Shown: one piece after another, positions 26,613 to 39,531 of the stretch
How positions within the stretch are numbered: the stretch's first letter is position 1
Layout: the number at the start of each line of letters is the position of its first letter
Source of the DNA: Acridotheres tristis
Lineage: Eukaryota; Chordata; Aves; Passeriformes; Sturnidae
Assembly (NCBI GenBank): GCA_037013685.1
Contig: CM072919.1
Location: 50,178,616 to 50,242,615 of the forward strand
Direction: 5' to 3'
DNA length: 64,000 nt
Program-made: the position numbers and the translations under genes
Notes under the pieces: generated by a model
Databases searched by the model: none
What the model was told of the DNA's origin: nothing
What the model saw: the letters and a program-made list of their open reading frames with translations, nothing else

Positions 26613-28691
26613 TAACTTAGAAAAATTCTGGAACAGTATTCTAATGAAATGTAGTGCAATCCAAAACCCACCTAGGGGTTAGAATGATATTTTTTTACAT
26701 TATTCTATTTTGTGGTTACTTTCGATTCTAGGGGATTGACTTTTTGAACTAAAGATCATTGGTAGTCTAACTTATTTTGTTTTAACTCACTTTTTTTCTC
26801 TCCTGATTTATTTCCCTATTTGGATTTGATATTGTCCCATGATGTCCAATTAATTTTTCAATTCGAAATCATATATATTAAGTAAAATTTATAGAATTAT
26901 TTATTACTAAATTCTTTGACTCCTTCTTCACCTCTCAGTAGGAAAGCTTCCTTGAATTTTATTTTTGTAAACAGTTTGTTTTTATTTTCTCTTACAAAGA
27001 AAATCTCATCAACTGTAACCTCAGCCTGCAGCATATATTGACAGACTGTAATCAGTTTTCAGAACGATACCTGAATGGTACTTTTCCTAGAGCAAACCAG
27101 TCATATGTTTGGATGATAACACAGGGGTTTTAACCCTCTGGAAATGTTCTCACAAATAGTCGTTGTGAGGTATGCAAGGAGTTCAAGTGGTTATATCTAA
27201 AAATGGATTATTGCTCTAAAACGTTGTATTTTTTTTACATGAATGTGTTATTTAAACATACTCACAATTTGCCATTAATGACTGGAAAAGGTGCCAATAA
27301 GAATTTCAGATAAATCATTCTCACAGTTTTCACTTTTGTATGTAAGTTCTTAGGCATCTATTAGGGGTGAAACATGAGCTCATACCAATCTGAGCCTATT
27401 GATTCTTTTCCCATTACTGTAACTTTAAACAGATAAAACTAAATCATAATTGCTATGTTGGATGCATCACTGCATATATAATCAATAAACTAATGTATAT
27501 TCTTTTTAAAAATGAAATTTTAATTCAAATATGCTTCTTGATAGTCAAGTTGCATGCATCTGGGGCCCGATATTGAAAACCAGTCTGATCTGGGTCTGAG
27601 CTACAATTCAATTTCCGGATGAAAGTAAAAAGGAGAAGCCTCCAATTTTACAATTTTATCAAGTTAAAAAAAAAAAAAGGGATGGCTCTTGGCAACTAAA
27701 TTTTTTTGATTCTCAGCTTGAAGGAAAGATGAATTGCTGTAAGACATCAGCACATTTCTGTAGGATTTTAATAAAACATGTTTCCTGTTTGAAGACATAC
27801 ATTTTTTTGTAACATTAAGAAGTGTGAGGTGAATTAATACTTTAGACCTCATGTTGCAGAAGCATAACAGAATATAATTTTTCTCCACATTACGAAATTT
27901 AATAGGAGTTCCCAGGATTACACTATACAGAAGAACTGGTTTGACATATTCTAGTGACATAGATATTTATAAATGCAGGCAACTGCTAAACAAAACTGTC
28001 AAAAACATTGATTGCTTAGCAATATACTGAAAGAGTTAGTAGTAGATGTTACTAAACAGAACTGAGTGTCTAATTTTAAGGAATTTACTTCAGTTATTAT
28101 GAAGGAAACCAGCAAAGCCAATAAATGGGTTGAGAGTCAGGAAATGAGAAATGAGAACAAATTTTCCATCAGTAAGAGTTTATATGCATTAGAGTTCCAT
28201 ACATATGCAAGTACAGGTGACCATAGGAAGATATATTGCAGATATGCAATCAGTTTAGTGAGAGATTAGAGACTGATTTAGTGTCTGAAATGTGGCCTTA
28301 CTGCTCAAGCCATTATTGAGCTGGTTTGTTACGAGGAGTGAAGCTGCAGAACGTAATAGCAGGGATAATCAGTAAGTCTGAGCTTTAGTAGAACTTTAAG
28401 ATCAGCCTTTATTTTTTGATAGGGCTTGAAATCAATCAGACTATTTGTCTGGTGAAAATTACAGTATCTTGGATTGTACATGGTATGCAGATGCTGGTGT
28501 TCACACTAAATAAAATATGTACCTATTTGCACAGTAATTTTACTATTTCTTCCCTATTTAGTATGTGAGTATTCAAATATAAACTCATTATTGTTTAATA
28601 TTGAAGTGAAAGTAGAGCTGAAGCATAGTATTTTAGAAAATGGACAGTACTTGGCAATAAATTAGGCTTGCTCATTCCTCTTAATGTAAAG
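26613..28691. other. AT-rich DNA, nothing recognised
   Basis: There is a short A run near 27666. Minus-strand frame 27664-27960 (98 codons) reads out of that run and has no recognisable domain. Confidence 0.5.
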
Positions 28692-28925
28692 AAGTCATAG
28701 AATCGTAGAATGTGAAGAGTTGGAAGGGACCTTAAAAATCATTTAATTACAACCCTTCTCTCATGGGCAGGGATACCTTTCAGGAGGCTAGATTGCTAAA
28801 GGCCTTACCCAACCTGGCTTTGAACACTCCCAGGACTAGGGCATCCACAACTTCCCTTGGCAATATGTTTCATTATCACACCACCCTCACAGTAAAAATT
28901 TTCTTCTAATAGACAATCCAAATAT
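28692..28925 (-). mobile_element. CR1 LINE 3'-terminal fragment
   Basis: The left end 'catagaatcgtagaatg' followed by 'agttggaagggacctt' is the reverse complement of a CR1 3' terminus. It continues with recognisable 3' region blocks (cctggctttgaacactccc, catccacaac, tcacagtaaaaattttctt). The piece is only about 230 bp long with no RT domain, a severely 5'-truncated insertion. Confidence 0.9.
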
Positions 28926-29480
28926 CCATGATAATGAACACATACTAAAAAATTGTGACACTTTTTATGGAAGTGGAATTGGCTTGAAAGCTTTCACTGC
29001 TAGTTGTCAAAATATTTTTTAAGTTCTTGAGCATTGAGAATTACCTGTCATCAGAGAAATCTGCTGTGTTAAGACCCATAATTTTAATTTCTTGCTGAAG
29101 TTCTGCTGAGAAAGCTGCTATGAAAACTCTTGTTTTATGTAAACAAAACATGGTTATAGGTGTCTCCTCTAATATGAGAAGAATGACTAATATCAGAAAT
29201 TTAAAATTAGATTTAGGTATCTTTTTATCTTGAAACATTAAACCTATTATTAGAAGGCAAAATTCAGTTTTTCTATTAATGGATTTATTTGTTTCTGATA
29301 GAACATGAAGTGTTATAAGTCCCCTTGACTGAATGAAGCAGGAGTTCATGCCCTGAATGATGGGGAAAAAAAAAAAAAAAAAAAAAAGAGCAGGGAGAAC
29401 AGGAATCCTAAATAATACACTGAATGTGGTACAAGTGACAGCTCAGGAATTACCAGATCAGGTCTTGCATATTCTTACAC
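28926..29480. other. AT-rich DNA with a 22-base A run
   Basis: A pure A run lies at about 29366-29387, next to the minus-strand frame 29041-29349. No gene is recognised; the run could be a retroposon tail, but no source sequence can be identified on its left. Confidence 0.5.
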
Positions 29481-29545
29481 ACTCATAGATTAATTATGGT
29501 TGGAAAATACCTCTAAGGTCCAACCAGTCTGAATTGTCTGATCGA
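29481..29545 (-). mobile_element. CR1 LINE 3'-tail remnant
   Basis: 'actcatagattaattatgg' followed by 'ttggaaaatacctctaaggtccaacc' matches the general plan of CR1 3' ends in reverse orientation. It lies about 500 bp left of the RT C-terminal remnant at 30021-30299, close to the spacing seen in the CR1 at 25.7-26.6 kb. Both pieces may therefore be one old element whose middle has diverged or been replaced. Confidence 0.55.
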
Positions 29546-29984
29546 CTTGGCATCCTTCTGCCTGCAGGGTTCTGAGTCATAGAGAAGCTATTAATTTGAA
29601 CTCCTTGTTGAGACATACCTACTCTGCATGTTTGCTAAACTACACTTCAGTACTAAGCTGTAGCTGAAATAATAAGATTTATTGGACCAAGTTGAGATGG
29701 ACTGAGTCAGTCACACAGCACATCTGGTTTGCAACATGTATAACTTTGCTGCTGGCAAGTGGGAACTAAATAGTCTTGGTTTATTTTACTTGCTGCATGT
29801 GCTGGAGTATACCACGTGTTACACAGAAAACTGATTTGCAAATGGTAACTTAAACTCGAGAATAAATATACACTTCTTTGGTTTTGTTGGTCCCTAACAA
29901 GTGATAATTATAACCATTGATTTTTATAAAATTCTGGCCTTTTTTTTTTAGCCTTTAAGTACACTTTAAGTATTGGGATACTGT
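29546..29984. other. Sequence between two CR1 remnants, not CR1-like
   Basis: This block sits where the 3' part of CR1 ORF2 and its 3' UTR would be expected if the two flanking remnants belong to one insertion. I cannot match it to CR1 blocks. It may be a replacement, a nested old insertion or simply heavily mutated. Confidence 0.35.
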
Positions 29985-30515
29985 GATCAGTTTTCCCCTG
30001 AGCTTTCTCTTCTACAGACACTAGAGACCTAACTCCTTTAGTCTTTCCTCACAGGGCAGATTCTCCAGCCATTTGATAATTTTTGTGGTCCTCCTTTGGA
30101 GCCTCTCCAGTCTGTCAGCATCTTTCTTGAACTGTGGTGTTGAGAACTGAATATAGTATATTCCAGGCATGGCCTGACAAGTACTGAGTGGGCTGGTCAT
30201 ATCTCTAAATCTGCTAGTAATGTCCCTGAGAAAGCAGGTCAGGATCCTATTTGCCTTTTTTGACTCCTGTTCAGCTTGTTGTCCATTTTCTTTCATCAAG
30301 GCTTCTCCCCAGCCACATGCTTTTTAGTCTGGACTGGGCTCTCAGTAATGTCATCCCAGGACTTTGCATTTGGCTTTGTTAAAATACAAATTTGAACTTT
30401 GCACAGTTATTGATAGTACTCTCTTCCAACCTGTCCAGGCTTTCCTTCAAGATGGCTCTCCATTCTGATAAGTTCATGTGACCATGCTGTTCAATGTCAT
30501 CAGCTCTCGAGTCTT
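29985..30515 (-). mobile_element. Diverged CR1 LINE ORF2 relic
   Basis: Minus-strand reading at 30299-30021 gives ERLQRRTTKIIKWLENLPCE and 'ERLKELGL', the C-terminal CR1 RT blocks, preceded by a QESKKANRIL-type stretch. Further right (to about 30515) the DNA keeps the CR1 base pattern (for example tttgcatttggctttgtt) but stops break the frame. It is more diverged than the CR1 at 26 kb, so probably an older subfamily. Confidence 0.85.
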
Positions 30516-31534
30516 AATCATTCTGCTACTTGCTTGTGAAATTTTAGAAAGCATCCAAACCATTACGTCTAATAAGATAACAGGAAAATAAATAGCAGGT
30601 TAAAGAAGAGGCTTCTATCTGCTTTAGTACCTTCTGCTAAGCATAAAAATTGATTCAAAATTATGTTGCTTCAATGCGTTTCCTTGTAAACAGACTTGTG
30701 CAGAACCCTGACTTTTCATTTATTGTTTCATGGGAATATTTACATTTGGCAAAAGTTAATTAAAGTTAATTTCTATCTCCCTTCAGCTATGCTTCCAGTT
30801 TAGTACTCAAAATATGAGATAGGAATGTCTTATTGCTTCCAGTGCATGCTTACAGCTTACTTTGGAAAAATTCCAAGAAATGTTGGCACGTGTTGTTATT
30901 ACCACCAAAATCTAAGCAGGCAGAAATGTTTCCTTCCGCTGCTTATAAGACTTTGACCTTTACTCTGTAAGCTAACTTTCTGGCCAAAGTGGACCTTTTC
31001 CTCATGCATCTTGTATCTAGTGTTTAGTGTTAAGTGCTCCTGTATAATGTAACTAGTGTATATTTTACTCATAAAGTTTTCATGAGACAAAATTAATTAG
31101 GAATATAATCTCTGTTATAGAAATAACATTACTGTGTGACTCATGGGAAACAAAGAAAAGTTGGAATCCATGTTTATTTAAAATGTTGTAATAAAACTAA
31201 TATGTAAATTGGTCTCACTACTAGTATATGTTGATTTAGGTCAATAAATATTTGAAATCTTTTGGTAAAAGGTAGCTCTTTTCTGTTCAGAGAATTTCTG
31301 TTCTTCCTGAAATTGAAATATGAATAGAGTAAAAAATTGTTGAGTGATTCAGAAATAATAATAATCTCTTCTTATGTTATATATCCAATTAAAATTATGT
31401 TTATTTCAAAATAATTTTGGGGTAATTTTCCTAAACTTATTGTTTATGTCATGACTCACTTTTAAAGCTTATATGATTGGAGTACTTCAACTGAGTTATT
31501 AAGTCCATTTTTTAGGAAGGACAGAGCAGGAGTA
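30516..31534. other. AT-rich DNA, nothing recognised
   Basis: No transposon, exon or RNA gene is evident. The 63-codon minus frame at 30899-31090 is unremarkable. Confidence 0.5.
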
Positions 31535-33215
31535 TGAGGAGGTAGAGCTGCCCTTTATTTAGAGAGCAGCTGAAATGCATGGAGCTTTTCCTGGTGATGG
31601 ATAATGAACAAACTGAGAGCTTTTGGGTAACAGTGTAATAGTGGGTGTCTATTGCAGACCACCTGACCAAGAAGAACAAGGTGAGACCTTCTACAGAGAG
31701 CTAGCAGGAGCCTCACATTAACAGGTCCTGATCCTCATGGCAGATTTCAATCACACCAGTATCTGCTGGAACAGGGAGAGCACAGCATGACATAAACCAT
31801 GCAGGACATTCCTGAAGCAACAATTCCCTGACTCAAGTGTGAAAGGAGCCAGAATGCAAAGGTGCTTTGCTGGACTTCATACTCTCACACAAGAAAGGAT
31901 GTTAAGAACATGAAAGTCAAAGGCAGACTTGATTACCATTCCCATGAGATGGTGGAGTTGAGGACCCTGACAGGAGGAAGCAGAACAATAAAGAAAGTCA
32001 CAACCCTGACTTCAACAAAGCAGGAATTGGCTTGAGCTTCGAAGCTCATCTTGAAACAATCCCATTACATAAAGCCTTGGTTGGAAGAAAGCCCCAAGGG
32101 AAATGGTTGATGTTCAGGACTCAAATCCTGCAAGTTCAGAGCAGTCTATCCCAATAAGTAGGAAGACAGGAAAAATATCTGTGGGCCTTCATGTGGGAAC
32201 AAGTTTCTGCAAAATTCAAACATAGAAAGGAAGTATATGAAGGGTGGAAATAGGGACAGGTAACCTGGTAGGAATAAAAAGACACTGTTTAAGCATGGAG
32301 ACATGCAGGTAGGAAGATCAAAGCCCTGAAAGAGTGTCTGATGAAATGGAGTTGGATGTCAAAGGCAAGGAAAAGTTATCTATAAATATATCAACAGGTA
32401 AAGGACAACTAAGGAAAATATGATCCTACTGCTGAATGAGTTGGGAACCTTGCTGTAAAAAGACATGGAACAGGCTAAGGGTACTGAATGGCTCTTTTTA
32501 CTACCATCTTTACAAGCAAAGTTGGTCTTTAAAAATCCCAGATATCTAAAACCAGAGACAATATCTGAAGTACAAAAGTTATATAATACGTGAAAGAGAA
32601 GCAAGCTAGGAAAATTTTAAACAGCCTGTACATACATAAATCCATGGACATTGATACATTGTGTCCATGAGTCAGGCCTGATGTCATTGAAAAGCACCTC
32701 TTGATTATCTTCAAAAGATCATGGCGATTATGAGAGCTGTCTGAGGATTTCAGGAAATTAGTGTCCTTTCTATCTTTAAGAAGGGCAAGAAGAAGGAGCC
32801 AGAGAGCTACAGACCTCACCTTCATCTATGGAAAGGATCCTGAAAATAATTTCCAGGCAAAGGACCAAGAAGAAAACTACCAGAAGCAGTCAGTATGAAC
32901 TTACCAAGAGAGAGTCATGCTGGAACAACTTGATAACCAATGTTGAAAGGACAGGTTTGGTAGATGAGGACAGAATGGTGGATACTGTCTTCATAGATTT
33001 CACTGGGTCTTTTGACACAGCCTATTTCATCTGACATTGAAGAGACAATTTCTTTTAGGAATTCTTTACAGAATGATGATAACATTACTACCAGGGGTCA
33101 GAAGAAGGTGGTACCAGTCATACCCTCCCAGATGTCTGCATAGACAAGTTGTTGATAAGTTTTGGAGGTGGGCAGTGAGATCATTTGAATGCCAGCTGAA
33201 TAATACAAAGTTTTT
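31535..33215 (+). mobile_element. CR1 LINE ORF2 relic (endonuclease end to early RT)
   Basis: On the plus strand the order is that of CR1 ORF2. A stretch near 31640-31790 encodes pieces typical of the endonuclease-RT linker (gtctattgcagaccacctga; cagatttcaatcacaccag). The pre-RT block lies around 32750-32820 (ctttaagaagggcaagaag; gagctacagacctcacc). An RT motif A-like block FIDFTGSFDTA lies near 32993-33025. Stops and frameshifts are frequent. The relic ends around 33215 before the catalytic DD motif and lacks the 3' UTR, so the 3' half was lost by deletion. It is the longest LINE piece in the window, but inactive. Confidence 0.88.
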
Positions 33216-34204
33216 TATGTTCTAATGATTAAAAATATTTTTTTTTAAATAGTAGCAGTTTACATATAAGGCCATCAACTATTTGTTGAACTAGGACATT
33301 TTTCTCTTCAAATCCACACAGCTCTAGAGAATAGAATAGTTTCAACATAAATAATTTTTTAAAAAACTTAAAATCTTTGAAAGCTAAACTTATTTTGATA
33401 CAGGGAACAAAACTCTAGTTATGATAACCCAGAAAGATGTATTTAATGTTAATTTTGTTTTAACTAGTGTTAAAATATAATTCTGGACCAAATAAAATAT
33501 AGTTCTGGACCAAAAACTGCAGTGTACAATTTCAGTTGTATCAATGACAGCTACAACATTTCGTCAATTGGTCTAGAGGTGAGACATAGCTTTTTCTGGC
33601 TTAGCTGTTCATTATCAGTACCATTATTACATTATCAATACCTGTCAATAATATAAGCAAATTAAAAAAGTAGAATTTCTGTATTAAGAAAAAATAAACT
33701 AAGAAAAAATTGGAGGACCTTTTGCCTGCCTTTTTCTCATTATACAGATGTTTTATGCATCAACTTAATTAAGGAATTTAACATGCTGTTAACCACTAAA
33801 GATAACGCATTTTCAGATTTTATGCTTCATTCTTATTCAGTCAAGTTAGTAGTTCAATATGAGGTCCTGTGTTGCATCTCATTTTATCACGAATTGGATT
33901 ACGAAGTCTTTAAAGTAGAGAAATCTTTGATCACCGAGATCATATTTAAATATTAACTCAGATGAAAGCATCCCACACCAGCTGTTTCTATTTAAGCTTC
34001 TTCTTGTGTTCACTTTAAAATTATGAACCAATAGTCAGCTCGTTGAAGAGATGTTCGTAGTGTTTTGTTTTCATGACTATTAGGCCAATAGCCTTCAGAG
34101 AAATTAGATAATTTTCCCCAAAATTACTTGACTTCATTATCATGTGGAACTAAGTTTGTCAATATTTAGAAGACATATCCATACGTTAGATTTTAGTGAG
34201 AAAT
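33216..34204. other. AT-rich DNA with a 22-bp tandem duplication
   Basis: At 33471-33492 and 33493-33514 the unit starting taaaatata and containing ttctggaccaaa is repeated head to tail with one mismatch. Nothing else is recognised. Confidence 0.6.
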
Positions 34205-34280
34205 GCATGAGTAGATTCCAGGCAGACTAAGGTCCAACATCTTATTACCTTGTCTGTGATTCTGCAATTCTGTGAATTGC
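34205..34280 (+). mobile_element. Possible minimal CR1 3' tail
   Basis: 'aaggtccaacatctt' followed by 'tctgtgattctgcaattctg' resembles the last few dozen bases of a CR1 on the plus strand, including octamer-like units. No body of the element is present, so this may be a very short 5'-truncated insertion or coincidence. Confidence 0.4.
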
Positions 34281-37200
34281 TCTACTTTTGTTTAGTTTTT
34301 GTTTTGTTTTATTTTCAGATTTTAGTATTGTGCAAGAAGTAAAATGCCTGCCATTCAATAATCCAATTTTATAAGGGTATGAAAGTAATAGCACTTTAAT
34401 GTGTGATTTTATACTTAGTGAAGCATTTATCAATAAATTATATTTATTGTTGTAAATAATTTGGTTACTGGAAATCCTTTTAACTCCAGCTAGTCACACA
34501 GCATAAATTAAAAGGTATAGAATCACTTTCTAAATACACATGGAGTAAACATAGGAAAAGTGTCCCATTGTTCCTGTCGACATTGAACAATTCTGTTGAA
34601 TTCATTCACTTGTTCATGGAGACACCAGGATAGATTCTTCTCTTAGTGACATCCGTGCATTTTAAAAATGTTATTATTTTGTAATTCTGATAGACATAGG
34701 AATTTTTTTTTCATAATTAGATCAAGGGAAATTCTTAGCAAGCTTTCAGTGTAGTCAGAACTTCAAATTAAAAAAACCTGCATGTAAACCAGGGGAACAT
34801 GATTCATACCATGATTTTATTTCCACCCCTTGAGTTCCGACTACTGGATTTTTGGGAAATTTTACCTTTCCTTCCTTCCACCCTGCCCACCAAGGAGTTT
34901 ATTGTTAAATGCCAAATTTTGCCAGCTTATACTTTGTTATAAGCATAAATCAAGTGGCTAATCTTTTGTGCATATGAAAATGATTAAAATCCTATTAATT
35001 GATAGGAAATCATATCAGATTGTACAGTCAACATTGTACCTGAATTCCTGTATTACGACACTTTTATATAACCTGCTCCAATTTAATGGAAACAAAACTC
35101 TTAAACCTCAACAGAATTGTAAATAGGTTAATTTTTGACTAATTGCTTTTATGGCTGGAAGTAATCTGTAAGAGTTTGCTCAGATTTTAAATCTTTTCAG
35201 CCCTCTTTAAATGCTTAGCATGCAGGCAAGAAACATAGATTCTAATTTGTGCATTAAAGTTCCCTGAGAATGCCTGTTAAATCAGGAAATTGTATAGAAG
35301 GAAGACAAGAAAGCAAATAAGCTTTTACTGCCATAATTTTACTTCTTTGTGTTCTGATCTATTTGGTCAGAGCCCAGTAGCAGGCACCAAAATATTTTTA
35401 ACTCCCTTCCATACCTCCTTCCTCATTCTTTCCAAACTGGGTAGTCATTATCAACTCTGTTCACTTTCTGTGGTTGTCTTTTGTGTTCTTGCAAAGCAAG
35501 GATGTAAGGAAATTAGTTCTTGATGAACAAGGAAGAAGGGAGGAGGTTCTGCAGTGAAATAGGTTTGTTCATTTCAAGGTCTTATTGAGGTATTCTCATA
35601 AAGGAGAATACATGTTCTTACTAAGAATATGCAAAAGTTGTCCGCCCAAGGGAATAGGAATATTTTGTGTTGTATGTTTTAATGCGATCCTGAATCAATT
35701 AAAGGTATAGGAGGCGTGACCACAAAAAATTACCACATTATGGTAAAAGTTATGAAGCTGGTTTTTTGACACTCTAATCACCTAAATTGTGGTAAGGATA
35801 ATGGGGGCTAACAGTTATTGGGGTACTTTAAGTGTAAAGCTGCTGAAGATGTGCATCTTCATGAAGCATTAAATGGCTATTGGCTGAATATAAATAGAAA
35901 GTGTTCTGTATTTCTGTCTGTTTCTGTGGAAGCAGTAGGAATGCTGAGTGCTGTGATTTGAACTAACAACGTGCTACCTGTACTATTGTGTGTGCAGAAG
36001 GGATCACAAATGGTAGCAGAAGAACATTCTCTTTTCTGAGTAACCAGAAAGCATATTGGGTGACAAAAAGAACCCTAAACCCCAAACACACAGGAAAATA
36101 TGGAAATATGTCTACGCATTTTGAAAATTTTGTTGGGACTTTTTAGGCATTGTAATGAACAATAGGCTTTTTTTTTTCCTTGAGGTACAGAAGAGACAAA
36201 ATCAGTATGTATAGCTTTGAATTTTTTCAGTGACTTGCTAGGGACTATGAGGAGCTTGGGTTGTCTTTAGTTCAGGAAACATTTGATATTCAGGTAAGAG
36301 AAAAAAGGAAACAGCACTGATTTCTTCAGAAACAACGATTTTCCATTGGTGCCCTGAAAAAGTAATTAGCTCTTCTGGAAGTGATATATAGTGTTTTAGT
36401 GAATGTTTCTGACCCCAGTGTTCCCACTTCAACTATGAAAATATCAGCAGGCTGTAAAAAAGTAGATGCTATTCATATCTACTTGTGTGAGTAAGGCTAT
36501 GAAAAATCTGTCTGCTTAAGTGCATAGTGTCATGCCATGAGGAACCAGAACTCTCCAGAAACAAGTAAATTAATTTTTGAAACAAATACATTTATTTTAT
36601 TACAAAATTAATCTGTCAAGTAATTAGTTAAAACTGATTAAGGTATTTGAAAATATGTATATTTTTAAAAGAAACTTTCTAGTAAGAGTTCTAGTATTTC
36701 CCTGTGGTCTTTAGAAACTAAATAATATCAGTTTGATTATATCCATGTTTTACTAAGAATTATTGGGAAAAAGACAGAAAATAGATACAAGTAGATTTTA
36801 GCAAAACCTGTGTGGTTTTAGACATTTCACAAAATCAGGTACATGAGTATACATTTGGGCACTTTATTGGCTGTTAGCTAGATGTGAAAAAATAATTGTT
36901 AGTTAATGGAAAGTTAATAATTGCTAGTTAAAATTAATGGGAGCTTTGTTGTGGGATTTTTTTTTCTTATAAATACTATGCCAAAAGATATGTATCTAAA
37001 ATATGTGGATAGTAGTAAAATGCTTAAGTGGTTCAAGATGAGAAGACACTTCACTTTGTGAAAAAAATTTACATTAGAAATTAGCAGCTAGTTCTGCCCA
37101 TAAAACTGTCTCTAGTATTGCAAGAATTGCTTTTCTCATTAATCATTTCCATTATTTGTTTACAACTTAACTGTTGACAGTGAAATACGCCTTTTTTTTA

Positions 37201-38689
37201 CCTTGCCATTACTCATAAATCTATGAAGAAAGAAATTTTCCCTATTTCCTCTGAAATTCACTATATTTTGCATTATAGCATATTTTAAGTACTTTTCCTT
37301 TAGGTGACTCTACCATTTACAAATATTTAATAATCTAAATTGTCTTTTAAGAAAAATCTTAGACTAAATAAGAATACTAATAAACCACTGAATTCTGATA
37401 TCCTCAAGTTAATTTCAGTGTTGGCTTGACTAAATGAAGATTTAAATAAAGTGTAAGTGAATGATTAAATGAAAATCTATGTGAAGTTTTTAGGCGTCCT
37501 GAAATTTAAGTTGCATGGACAAATCCTCATGTCCACATAACAGTGTACTAGGTCAAGGAGATTGTTAAACAGCCAAGGACAAAATAATCAATCTTTTTTC
37601 CAATGACTTTTTGATGAAATCACATTGAGCTTGTTGTATTGTCTCAAGATTCAGTGCACTTGTATCTTTAGAATAGCTAGAAAATTTTCTGAAAATCGCC
37701 CTCCCCACAGAATATCATATGTGCTCTAAGTCCATAAGCCTAAAAATATACAGACTATTTTCACACAAAGGCTCAGAGTAGCTTCATGGCAGATACAGAT
37801 AATTTGAAGTGTAAATGAAAATGTTATGGATGATAAAAGTACTTAGGAGAAACAGAACCACATAATAAAATGATAAAGCATGTTCATCTTTAGTGCTGAT
37901 GTCTTGTCTACTCACACTTAAAACAGTTTCATGCCATCAGTATTCCATCTAATGTTTGGGTTTTTTCTTTTCCTTGTACTTAATAAAGTCACAAGTGATC
38001 TCTGATATTACTGAAGTGCATAGAGAATCTTTCCAATATTTAATGATCATACCTTTTTTAACATGCATCACAATTTCAGGCTGTTTGTGACACAAGCTTG
38101 TTTACATTTCACTGTCAGTTTCAGGACAATCCAAAGGGGGAATTTTTTTTAAGATACAGCATTTTCTACAATGATGAATTTATAAACATCTTAAGGTATT
38201 TTGCTTTATTTTTAAGGTAATTTTTTGCTTTGACTAAAGCAAATAAAAAGGAAAGAAAAATATAACTATGGCAAATTCTCGTTATAAAGATCTAGTTTTA
38301 AAGATTATATATCAATTTAAAACAGCAGTATCAAACTCTGTAAATGACAGCTATAGAGAAGACTGCAGTGCACATGATATAAAGTTATGCTTTCCTGTTT
38401 TTCTTTAGAAGAAAATAAGAAATCATTGGAACTTATGATGAGGTGAAACAATTTGCTCTAAAGTGATTGTTCAAGGTATTCTCAGGAAGCATCACCTTTC
38501 AATTAACAAAATCAAGGATGATACACTATTAGAGCTATCTCTACGATGTAGCTTGGATACTGTGCTCATTATTAGAACATGGTTGCAAAATTCCTGGGTA
38601 TTTAGGTAGTAGAACATTTACTGGAATAAATGCCAGATAGTGGATTCAGGACTTGAAGAAATACTAAGTCTGGCTGCCAACAACAATAA
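34281..38689. other. AT-rich single-copy DNA
   Basis: No gene or repeat is recognised. A short 'accctaaacccc' at about 36072 resembles a telomere unit but is isolated. A consensus-like donor at 36294 (CAG then gtaaga) follows an acceptor-like site, but all three frames between them contain stops. Confidence 0.5.
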
Positions 38690-39531
38690 AATGGAAGCAG
38701 ATGTCCACACCCCCAAGGGCAGGGAGACCCTGCAGAGACAAATTAGAGAGATGGTCAATCACCAGCCAGCAGGTGCTGGATTCTACACCTGGGACAGGCA
38801 ACCTTGGTCATGTGGATAGACTGGGGAATGAGATGCTGAAGAGCAGCACCGAGGAAAGGACCTGTGAGTCTTGGTTATCAGAAAATGGAACACGGGTCAG
38901 CAGTGCCCTGGCAGCCAGGAGGGCCACCTGTGTCCTGGGGGGCATCAGGCACAGCATCACAGCCAGGCAAGGGAGGGGATTGTCCTGCTGTGCTCTGAGC
39001 TGGGGCAGAGTGAGGTGCACCTCGAGTGAGGTGACGCTGAGGGTAGTTTTGGATGTTACAATTTAAAAAAGAAATCAAGCTATTAGAGACCTTCCATACG
39101 AGGGCCATGAGGATGGTGAAGAATCTGGAGAGGAACCTTTATGAGCAGCAGGTGATGTCACTTGGTTTATTCAACCTGGAGAGGATGAGACTGAGGGGAG
39201 ACCTCACTGAAGTCTTCAATGTCCTCATGAGGGGAAGTGGATGGATAGACACTGATCTCTTTACTGTGGTAACCAATGACAAGTTCTGAGGGAATAGCAT
39301 GAAGCTGAGTTGGGAGGTTTAGGTCAGATATTAGAAAAAGGTTCATGACACAGATGGTGTTTGGGCACTGGAATGGAGAAATCACAGCACGACAGAGTTC
39401 AAGAAGCATGTGGACAATGCTCTCAAATACATGGTGTGATCCTAGGGGTCTCCTGTGCAGGGCCAGAAGTCAGGCTCAATGATCCTGACGGGCCCCTTCC
39501 ATCCCAGTATATTCTATGATTCTGTGACTTT
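38690..39531 (+). mobile_element. CR1 LINE 3' end with broken ORF2
   Basis: The left part encodes GRPCRDKLERWSIT, a form of the CR1 'DLDRLERW' block. Then come blocks around SALAARRATCVLGGIRHS, and at 39084-39200 'ETFHTRAMRMVKNLERNL' and 'FNLERMRLRGDLTEVFNVL', the LINE C-terminal RT blocks. The element ends in 'ggccccttccatcccag' followed by 'tattctatgattctgtgac' at about 39531, the CR1 3' terminal octamers. Frameshifts separate the blocks, and the segment between about 39020 and 39080 is shortened relative to the copy at 26 kb. Confidence 0.95.

Noticed and set aside
26009..26671. Overlapping minus-strand frames as a host gene
   Set aside because: They are frameshifted segments of CR1 reverse transcriptase, with FADD and the C-terminal LINE blocks visible.
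36072..36083. Interstitial telomere repeat (accctaaacccc)
   Set aside because: A single imperfect unit pair with no array; chance is sufficient.
36230..36293. Exon between a cag acceptor and a gtaaga donor
   Set aside because: All three frames contain stops within 64 bp; a noncoding exon cannot be excluded but nothing supports it.
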